64,000 bases of DNA, taken from assembly GCA_007136405.1 (NCBI GenBank), contig SLHA01000054.1, positions 20,684 through 84,683 of the forward strand, given 5' to 3'. The position numbers and the translations under genes were made by a program. This document shows, in pieces, positions 26,727 through 33,316 of this stretch. The notes under the pieces are model-generated. The model did not search any database. It was not told the origin of the DNA and saw nothing but the letters and a program-made list of their open reading frames with translations. Each line of letters begins with the position of its first letter. Positions within the stretch are counted from its first letter, which is position 1. Source of the DNA: Candidatus Latescibacterota bacterium. GTDB taxonomy: Bacteria > Latescibacterota > UBA2968 > UBA8231.

Positions 26727-28364
26727 GTGCGCTGCGGGCACCAGACAGGGCGTTCATCTCCGGCGTTCCTGCGGAGGTTGCAGGTCTTACTGTGGTCCGC
26801 CCTGACGGTACTGCCGGCCCTGCTTGCGGGCTGCGCCCAGACCGGACGCCCATCCGGCGGACCCGTGGATCGCACTCCTCCGGAGGTCGTATCGCATCAG
26901 CCGCCCGCAGACGCTACCAACGTGGCGCTGGATGCTGCGGTGGAGATCGTATTCAGCAAGTCCATGGACCCGGAGGCCACCCAGGACGCGGTGTTTGTTT
27001 CTCCGGAGCTGGAGGTGAGGACCCGCTTACGCCGCCGAAGGCTGCGTTTGGACATGAAGCTGGTGCCAAATCGTACCTATGTGATCACGGTGGGTGCCGA
27101 TGCTCGCGATCAGCGCGGCAATCGCCTGGAGCGTTCGTTCACCTATGCATTCTCCACTGGTAAGCAGATCGATCGCGGACATATCGCGGGACGTGTGTAC
27201 CAGGATCACCAGCCGGCTTCCGGCGTACACGTATGGGCCTATGATCTGGACTATGCCGGCGAGACTGGTCGTGATCCACCGCAGTACCGGACGCAGACGG
27301 GCAGCCATGGTCGATATGCGTTCGAACGACTGGCGGCAAGCCGATACCGTCTGATCGCCTTTGTCGATGCCAACCGCAACCGCGAACTGGATCCAGGCGA
27401 GTGGCGTGCACTTCCGGACCGTGATCTGGAGGTGGCCGAAGGCGACACCATCCATGCCATGGATCTGGCCCTCGAACCGCCCCCCGTTTCAGTCGTTCAG
27501 TTGGAGCGGGTGCGCGCGCTGGATACCAGCAGAATGCTCCTGGTGTTTTCCCAGTCGATCGAGCCGGCTGCGCTGTCGTTCGATCTGTCGCATCTGGACG
27601 TCAAGGAAATCTACGCCGCACCCCAGGATCCCAAGAGGGTGTACCTGCGAACAGCGGAGCAGTCACCGGGCACGGAATACACCCTGCGAAACCTGACGGT
27701 GGAAGACCGGCAAGTAAAGGGAAAGTGGGTGGTTCGAGGTGCCCGAAGGGAAGACAGCACTCCGCCTCAGCTGGTGGCGCAGTGGCCCGAGGAGCAGATC
27801 ATCGCGGCGCGGGACACCCTGGTGCTGGTATTCGACGAGAGCATGCGGCAGGAACTGCCGCCGTCCATCTGGGCCGATGCAGACTCCGCGGATGCTCCGG
27901 AGGGGACATGGTTCTGGCGCAATTCGCTCGAACTGGCGTTCGCCCCCAGAGAGATGCTCGAGCCCGGTCCGCTCGAACTGAAGGTGCGCCTGCACGAACT
28001 GGCGGATCACGCCGGGTTGGCGCCGCGGGATTCCACGGCTGTTTTTCGTTACCAGGTATTGGGGCAGGATGATCTGGCCACCATAGACGGCCAGGTGGTG
28101 GCTGGTGTTCCGGTGGTGGTTACCGCAGAGAGTAAAACCCGGCAGTACAGCACTACGGTTGCACCTGACGGTTTCTTTGAGTTGCACGGGCTGCTTCCAG
28201 GCCGTTACCTGTTGCATGCCTATGCAGACCGTACCGGGGATGGAAAGCGTTTTCGCGGTAGATTGCAACCTTTCCGGTACGCAGATCCGTATACACGCTG
28301 GCCGGAGCCCGTAGAACTGGCTGAGGGAAGCCGGGCCGTAGTGAGCCCACAGACATTGCGGTGA
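26727..28364 (+). CDS. lipoprotein with SbsA-type Ig-like domains
   Basis: About 545 residues. A hydrophobic segment ends in LLAGC, a lipobox, followed by GRPSGGPVDRTPPEV, the hallmark of a family of outer-membrane-associated lipoproteins common in FCB bacteria. Two Ig-like domains are visible, each with a DSTPPQLV- or FSKSMDPEAT-like strand pattern (about 60-150 and 350-450). A carboxypeptidase-regulatory-like beta-sandwich lies between (HIAGRVYQDHQPASGVHVWA), and a similar one ends the protein. Start is unsure: a GTG at 26727 is chosen; an in-frame TTG at 26778 follows GCGGAGG too closely, and an ATG lies at 26595. Likely periplasm-facing; substrate unknown. Confidence 0.75.
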   Translation: MRCGHQTGRSSPAFLRRLQVLLWSALTVLPALLAGCAQTGRPSGGPVDRTPPEVVSHQPPADATNVALDAAVEIVFSKSMDPEATQDAVFVSPELEVRTRLRRRRLRLDMKLVPNRTYVITVGADARDQRGNRLERSFTYAFSTGKQIDRGHIAGRVYQDHQPASGVHVWAYDLDYAGETGRDPPQYRTQTGSHGRYAFERLAASRYRLIAFVDANRNRELDPGEWRALPDRDLEVAEGDTIHAMDLALEPPPVSVVQLERVRALDTSRMLLVFSQSIEPAALSFDLSHLDVKEIYAAPQDPKRVYLRTAEQSPGTEYTLRNLTVEDRQVKGKWVVRGARREDSTPPQLVAQWPEEQIIAARDTLVLVFDESMRQELPPSIWADADSADAPEGTWFWRNSLELAFAPREMLEPGPLELKVRLHELADHAGLAPRDSTAVFRYQVLGQDDLATIDGQVVAGVPVVVTAESKTRQYSTTVAPDGFFELHGLLPGRYLLHAYADRTGDGKRFRGRLQPFRYADPYTRWPEPVELAEGSRAVVSPQTLR

Positions 28365-28368
28365 TACC

Positions 28369-28746
28369 ATGGAATGGTTCCGGGAGTTGATTCGCTGGCG
28401 TGATCATGTGGAAATCGTCCTGCTGGTCCTGGTGTTGTACGCGCTGGGTGTCATCGGGTTTTCGCAAGTTTCACCCGAACAGCGCCGCGAGATCGAGCTG
28501 CAAGCCGGGCTCAAACAGCTCTATCTGGTGGAGCAGGCGCACTACAGGGACGAGGGACGCTATTTCGATCCACTGCTCCCTGAAAGTGGGTTCAGCTGGC
28601 CATGGATGGACCAGTACGAGTGGATCTATCGAGAGACAGACGACGGTTTTTTCCTTTTCGTCACCGCAGACCTGGGTGGCGATGGGAAAATCGGGGTGTG
28701 GAGCATCGACGGTCAGGGGCAGCGCGTGCGTCGGCTGGCGGAATGA
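28369..28746 (+). CDS. small membrane-anchored protein, pilin-like
   Basis: 125 residues. One membrane helix (about 15-34, VEIVLLVLVLYALGVIGF) is followed by a helix with LKQLYLVEQAHYRDEGRYFD and a beta-rich C-terminal part. The helix-then-strands plan and the YLVEQAHYRDEGRYF phrase resemble minor pilin-like proteins, but no prepilin cleavage site is seen. It starts 4 nt after the lipoprotein gene ends, so they are probably co-transcribed. Function unknown. Confidence 0.6.
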   Translation: MEWFRELIRWRDHVEIVLLVLVLYALGVIGFSQVSPEQRREIELQAGLKQLYLVEQAHYRDEGRYFDPLLPESGFSWPWMDQYEWIYRETDDGFFLFVTADLGGDGKIGVWSIDGQGQRVRRLAE

Positions 28747-28951
28747 TGGGTGCAGGCTCACGGTGAATCAGCCTGCTGCCGTGGACGTACAGGCCTGCTG
28801 TCGTGCAAAAACGGGCTCGCGCCCGGCGTGGTCCGTCCGCTCCGGGTGTCGGCGCCTGGTGTTTCGGTAGGGTGCAGCCCCCCGCGCCGAGCCGCTGCGC
28901 GTCATCATCAGGCCGATGAGGCGCTTTGTCAGGCGGATTGGCGCGGTGGAG

Positions 28952-29881
28952 TCATCCGGGCTTGGCAGCGTCAGGGCAAGGAGCGGCCGGGTACGGCCCC
29001 AACAAGCGCACCGTTTCGGCCATTCCCTGCAGGCGCGTACCGATCTCTGCATGTATGGTTTCCTCACACCCGGTGACGAAATCCAGATAGACCCGGTATA
29101 CCCATGGGCGACCCACCAGTTTGGCGGTCTCCAGCTTGACCAGCCGGAAGCTCTCCCGGTGCAGGGTGGCCAGAATCCCGGGCAGTTGCCGGCCACAGTT
29201 ATCCAGGACCATGATCAGGGTGTACTTGGCCAAGCCGCTGGCCGCCAACGCGTCAGCGTGCGCCGGCCGCCACCAGGTCTCCGAGCCATCGGCGGCGGTT
29301 GCATGCGGTTCATTGCGGCCAGTCAACAACAGAAAGCGCGTGTGGTTGGCGGGATCGGTTTGAATATCCGTAGCCAGGATGCTCATGGAGTAGATCTCTG
29401 CGGCTTGCGGTGAAGCGATGGCGGCCTCGCCGCGCAGTCCGCGCGCCTTGATCATCTTGACTGCCCCGGCAGTATCGTAGGCGGATATGATGTGATCGGT
29501 TTCCAGCCAGACCAGCTGGCCCAGGAAACGCCGGCACTGAGCCAGAGCCTGTTCGTGCGAATAGACCGAGCGGATCTCATGCAGCGCCACCGAGGGATGG
29601 GCGATGAGGCAGTGGCGCACGTGGAAGAACATCTCGCCGACGACAGCGCAGTCCGAACGGGTCAGCAGATCCCAGACGGGATGGACGGATCCACCGAGCG
29701 AGTTCTCCACCGGGGCCATGGCCAGGTCGGCATCGCCACGTGCCATGACCGCGAAGAGATCCGCGAACGTAGAGCACGGCATCAGGGCGACCCGCTCCTT
29801 GCCCAGGTATTGTTCGGCGGCCAGGGCGCTGTTCGAACCGGGTTCGCCCTGGACGGCTACCGTCAAGCGCAGTGGTGACAC
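28952..29881 (-). CDS. pheA: prephenate dehydratase with ACT domain
   Basis: 309 residues; makes phenylpyruvate from prephenate in phenylalanine synthesis. The catalytic half has VQGEPGSNSALAAEQYL, MAPVENSLGGSVH, VYSHEQALAQCRRFL and the NHTRFLLL motif. A C-terminal ACT domain begins near KYTLIMVLDNCGRQLPGILA. The two Phe-binding motifs of the ACT domain, GALV and ESRP, read GRQL and ETAK here. I start at a GTG (29881) with GGGAGAG 6 nt upstream; an in-frame TTG at 29887 directly abuts that site. The gene stands alone, convergent with the pilin-like gene. Confidence 0.92.
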   Translation of the reverse strand: MSPLRLTVAVQGEPGSNSALAAEQYLGKERVALMPCSTFADLFAVMARGDADLAMAPVENSLGGSVHPVWDLLTRSDCAVVGEMFFHVRHCLIAHPSVALHEIRSVYSHEQALAQCRRFLGQLVWLETDHIISAYDTAGAVKMIKARGLRGEAAIASPQAAEIYSMSILATDIQTDPANHTRFLLLTGRNEPHATAADGSETWWRPAHADALAASGLAKYTLIMVLDNCGRQLPGILATLHRESFRLVKLETAKLVGRPWVYRVYLDFVTGCEETIHAEIGTRLQGMAETVRLLGPYPAAPCPDAAKPG

Positions 29882-30053
29882 ATGCAACTCTCCCTAGATT
29901 GAGGCACCTGCCAAGCCAGCCTACCCGGTGGTCCGGTCATGCGCGGGCACTCTCGTGCCAGCGGCAACGGCGTGATCATGGAAGTGATGCCGAGCCTGTT
30001 GCGTTCGAGCAGTTCGCCAGGCGACCGGTGCCGTTCGGGACACACGAGCCCCG

Positions 30054-30082
30054 TTGACATGACAGGACCTCCTTCCTATCTT
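30054..30082 (+). promoter_or_regulatory. promoter of the tRNA-Cys/tRNA-Leu pair
   Basis: TTGACA (30054-30059), 17 nt, then TATCTT (30077-30082). Transcription would start near 30089, about 20 nt before the tRNA-Cys 5' end. Confidence 0.65.
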
Positions 30083-30087
30083 TGCCA

Positions 30088-30107
30088 TCTACGACAAAGA
30101 TCGTAGA
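30088..30107 (+). other. 7-bp hairpin in the tRNA precursor leader
   Basis: TCTACGA-N6-TCGTAGA, a perfect inverted repeat ending 2 nt before the mature tRNA-Cys. It overlaps the predicted transcription start, so it could be a leader hairpin seen by RNase P or an operator. Confidence 0.45.
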
Positions 30108-30109
30108 GA

Positions 30110-30184
30110 GGCGACGTAGCCAAGTGGTAAGGCAGGGGCCTGCAAAGCCCTCATTCCCCGGTTCGAGTCCGGGCGTCGCCTCCA
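30110..30184 (+). tRNA. tRNA-Cys (anticodon GCA)
   Basis: A complete cloverleaf: acceptor GGCGACG pairs with CGTCGCC, the anticodon loop CTGCAAA carries GCA (30142-30144), the T arm has GGTTCGAGTCC, and the discriminator is T, as expected for Cys. The 3' CCA (30182-30184) is encoded. Confidence 0.95.
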
Positions 30185-30204
30185 TTTTTTTATCCTTCCG
30201 CGTT

Positions 30205-30292
30205 GCCGGGGTGGCGAAATGGTAGACGCGAGGGACTTAAAATCCCTTGGCCGCAAGCGGCCGTGCCGGTTCGAGTCCGGCTCCCGGCACCA
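30205..30292 (+). tRNA. tRNA-Leu (anticodon TAA)
   Basis: 88 nt with a long variable arm (TTGGCCGCAAGCGGCCGT), typical of a type II tRNA. Acceptor GCCGGGG pairs with TCCCGGC (one G-T), the anticodon loop CTTAAAA carries TAA (30238-30240), the discriminator is A and CCA is encoded (30290-30292). It lies 20 nt after tRNA-Cys and is probably in the same transcript. Confidence 0.95.
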
Positions 30293-30420
30293 CTGACCCA
30301 ATGCTGTGTAAACGGGCCGGCGGGCCCTCCCGCTGGAGCGGGCATCACTAGGCATCTTCCCGGACATGATTGGCCTCCGGCCTTCGGCCCGCGTCTACCG
30401 GTAATCAGCACGGCACCGGC

Positions 30421-31287
30421 TCATTCGACACCGGCCGTGCGCGCCACATGGAACCGCACACCCAGCGTCAACGAGCCGTAATTGCCCCAGTTTTCGATGT
30501 TCCTGCGCTCTACCTCGGCACCTCCACCCAGCAGTCTGGCACCGGCAAACAGTTCCGCGTACGGGGTCACGGGTATACCGGCGGACACCCTCACATCGTA
30601 TATGGCGCCCCGGACCTCATCACCGAGCAAGCCGAAGGTCGAGAATCCGTCTCCTTCCAGCAGCACCCAGGTTGCTCCAGCGTTGCGCCGGTACAGCAGC
30701 CTGCCCTTGAGGGCGAAAACCACACCGATGTCATTCTCCGTCTCGTACCGGTTGCCACTGGTCTCCGCAAAGGACACTTCGGCGTTTCTGATCTGGATCG
30801 AACCTCCCAGGTCACCGTCCAGTTCTGGCCGGGACAGCAGGCGGTACAGGTAGCTGGCACGGTACCCGTCAAACAGGTAACGGTGCACGACTCTTGTGCC
30901 CGCATCGAAGGTCGTGTCGCGAAAACGCAGATCGTCTTTCAGGCGGACCACGGTTTCGAGATCGAAGGGAGCATACAGAAGGATCAGGCGGTGCCGTCCA
31001 TGGAAGCCGACTTCCAGCGACCAGCGGCGACTGATGAAAAGATTGCGCTGCTGTCCCACGTCGCCGGCTGTGAACTGGGTCCCGTGTTCTCCGTAGCGTC
31101 CGTCGTTCTGGAAGACGTACAGGGCTCCCGCCTCGTATTCCACACCGATGGTATCGATGCGGCCCGAGTGCCTCCGTACTGCGACGATACCGGTTCCCGT
31201 GCCTGTCGCATGGACCATGGCAGTATAACCAAGGATGGCGCAACAAGCGGCCGCGCATAACGCCGGTGCACCCAGTCTACGTGTCAT
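30421..31287 (-). CDS. outer-membrane beta-barrel protein
   Basis: 288 residues. A signal peptide (LGAPALCAAACCAILGYTA, then VHA) precedes alternating amphipathic strands through to the C terminus, which ends GSLTLGVRFHVARTAGVE; the last strand is not the final residue. Strand phrases such as LFISRRWSLEVGFHGRHRLI and ISVE-like turns rich in Tyr/Arg/Asp suggest an 8-12-strand barrel. GAGG lies 8 nt before the ATG. No enzyme motif is seen. Monocistronic; function unknown. Confidence 0.65.
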   Translation of the reverse strand: MTRRLGAPALCAAACCAILGYTAMVHATGTGTGIVAVRRHSGRIDTIGVEYEAGALYVFQNDGRYGEHGTQFTAGDVGQQRNLFISRRWSLEVGFHGRHRLILLYAPFDLETVVRLKDDLRFRDTTFDAGTRVVHRYLFDGYRASYLYRLLSRPELDGDLGGSIQIRNAEVSFAETSGNRYETENDIGVVFALKGRLLYRRNAGATWVLLEGDGFSTFGLLGDEVRGAIYDVRVSAGIPVTPYAELFAGARLLGGGAEVERRNIENWGNYGSLTLGVRFHVARTAGVE

Positions 31288-31347
31288 AGCGAGTACCTCG
31301 TCTGGTTTGTGTGCAGGCCATCGGTTCCTGGTGCCGCGTACACCGCA

Positions 31348-32400
31348 CTACGAATGGTCACATTCCAGAATCAACCGGTTGACCCGGTCATAGCGCTCGA
31401 CGGCAATGTCAGGACCGATCGAGTGGCCGCCGATCACCAGACCTCCGTCCCGGCCGATGGCCAGGATGCGGCGAACGTGGGCCTCGAGTTCATCCAGCGG
31501 GGCGCTGACCATGATGTGGGCGTTGTCCAGTCCACCCAGAAAGGCCAGCCGTTCGCCATACCGTGCCCGTAACCGGACCACGTCCATGCCCGCTTTGGGC
31601 TCCAGCGGGTGGCAGGCCTGAATGCCGGCCGTGATCAGCATATCCAGCAAAGGTTCCAGGTTGCCGTCGCAGTGCAGCAGGATATGCTTCACTCCAGCCG
31701 CCCGGTATTGGTCGCACATCCACTGATAGCATGGGTAGAAGACGCGTTCGAAGGTGCGTGGCGAACACATGGGGCCCAGGTTGGACGCCATGTCGTCGAA
31801 AAACCATATCCCCGTATCGTACAGATCGTAGCGTCGCAAAGCCTCCAGGCCGACCGCGGTGATGTGGCGGGTGACCCGCATGGCCAGATCGTGGGCGAAG
31901 GAAGCATCCTCGGCCAGGTCCATCAGCCACTGTTCCGTGCCGCGTAGATTGGAGGTGCGCAGGTACGGGCCGCCGGTCTTGACGAAGACGCAGCGCCGTG
32001 CCTTGAGCTTTTCCACCTCTCCGACCGGACGATAGCGCGATGTCAGCGCCGGTGACTCGAATTCGAGATCGTCAAGCCGGCTTTTGTCCGGCAACGCCAC
32101 ATCCAGCACCTCGGCGAACTTGGCGTCCGCGCGGTGCCTGACGGTTGCTCCCCATCCGGTCCGGTCGAGGGACCAGCCCGCACCCTCCTCGACCCGTCCT
32201 GCCCTGCTGAGGAACGGCTCTTCTCTCGGTGTGACGATTTCGATGTCATTCCGGTAATATTCACTGATACTGGTCTCTTCCGGCAGGCCCTTGTGCCGCC
32301 GCCAGGCCTGAACGAATTCCGGCCAGTAGCTGTCATAGATGGGCACGCGATCAGGTCTGCGGAACTCCAGAGCGGCCAGCACACGTTCCTTTGACTGCAC
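31348..32400 (-). CDS. uroporphyrinogen decarboxylase-like protein, probable methyltransferase
   Basis: 350 residues from a GTG with GAGGAG upstream. The N-terminal SKERVLAALEFRRPDRVPIY and the C-terminal ILLHCDGNLEPLLDMLITAG, then HPLEPKAGMDVVRLRARYG, mark the UroD-like TIM barrel. The true HemE signature is not seen, and this HCDGN subgroup is usually linked to corrinoid-dependent methyl transfer rather than heme synthesis. Many FCB and related uncultured bacteria carry large families of such genes. No corrinoid protein lies beside it. The reaction is therefore unassigned. Confidence 0.8.
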   Translation of the reverse strand: MQSKERVLAALEFRRPDRVPIYDSYWPEFVQAWRRHKGLPEETSISEYYRNDIEIVTPREEPFLSRAGRVEEGAGWSLDRTGWGATVRHRADAKFAEVLDVALPDKSRLDDLEFESPALTSRYRPVGEVEKLKARRCVFVKTGGPYLRTSNLRGTEQWLMDLAEDASFAHDLAMRVTRHITAVGLEALRRYDLYDTGIWFFDDMASNLGPMCSPRTFERVFYPCYQWMCDQYRAAGVKHILLHCDGNLEPLLDMLITAGIQACHPLEPKAGMDVVRLRARYGERLAFLGGLDNAHIMVSAPLDELEAHVRRILAIGRDGGLVIGGHSIGPDIAVERYDRVNRLILECDHS

Positions 32401-32463
32401 AGCGATCTCCTCATCCGTTCATCCGGTGATGAACACCGGAGTCGATAGGCGGTACGCCAAGGT

Positions 32464-32575
32464 GGTGCGCGGTATGTCATGGCGCTGCGGCACGGCCCCG
32501 GCAATGCGAAAGACGCCACAGCGATGCGCGGCATGGCCACGGCAGTGCGCGAGACGCCACAGAGGTGCGCGGCAC
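32464..32575. repeat. degenerate 41-bp tandem repeat
   Basis: About 2.5 copies of a unit containing AGACGCCACAG then GTGCGCGGCA; the two clear copies begin at 32511 and 32552. An extra, longer partial copy precedes them. Unrelated in sequence to the other arrays nearby. Confidence 0.6.
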
Positions 32576-32654
32576 GATCGATGCGGTTCCGTGCCCGTAA
32601 TAGAAAAAACCGAACGCCGATTCAGCCTTTTTTTCAGGCGCGAACCTGAGGGTA

Positions 32655-32816
32655 CGCGCTGAATGCCTGCCGGTTCGCGCCTGATGCCTGACGCCCGGCG
32701 CTGGTAGTTCGCCGGTTCGGGTTTGCGCTGGCAGTCTGCTGGTTCGTGCTGGACGCCGGCCAGCGGAGTTAGCTGAACGTCGGACAACGGTGTGCTGAGC
32801 GTCGGCCAGCGTGCGT
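32655..32816. repeat. degenerate tandem repeat of 22-30 bp
   Basis: Successive units built on CCGGTTCG and GCTGG phrases, ending with two clear 22-bp copies starting CTGAACGTCGG (32773) and CTGAGCGTCGG (32795). Confidence 0.5.
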
Positions 32817-32945
32817 TGAGTGTGCGCTCCGCCTGTCGGGTCCCTGAAGTTGGGCAGCCGTGGAAACCGGGTCAATACCTCGCCGCAGCGGAGATTCACG
32901 CCGTCACGATCGCCGCTCGCTCGCCAGTACGATTGACAGCACGAT

Positions 32946-33014
32946 CGCCGCCATGCTCAACCATGCTCGCCAATGCGCGCGCCGCACGCGCGCCGCCATT
33001 CAACCACGCTCGCC
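32946..33014. repeat. imperfect direct repeat
   Basis: Two copies of a roughly 25-bp unit, CGCCGCCATGCTCAACCATG and CGCCGCCATTCAACCACG, each followed by CTCGCC. Confidence 0.5.
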
Positions 33015-33316
33015 GGCGGAGTGCGACCTGATGAACCGTGCGGGCGTCATGCTGGCGTCAGATCTGGTGCCGTCGGTAAAGCGGTTCGCCAGTCCATGAC
33101 GTAACGAGCGTTGGTGTGGTCGCGCGGGATGCGCGGGAATGCCATGAAGCCGAAAGCGAATTCATCCTGCGTATGCCGTACGCCGCACATTACCAGCCCC
33201 GATAGACGCGGCAATGCTCACAGGCCACCAGGCACGAAGCCAGTGTCTGACAACAGACGGCAGGACTCGCTATGCATATATTCTGAAAACCCACGTCGAG
33301 GACCGCTCAACAATCC

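Larger units (their letters stand above)
32401..33316. other. long non-coding region with several repeat arrays
   Basis: 916 nt between divergent genes, with no credible gene on either strand. It holds three separate degenerate repeats (32464-32575, 32655-32816, 32946-33014). Near 32594-32632 a short stem (CTGAA/TTCGG on the minus strand) lies between an A6 and a T7 run; it looks like a weak bidirectional terminator, though no transcript is expected to end here. Confidence 0.55.
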
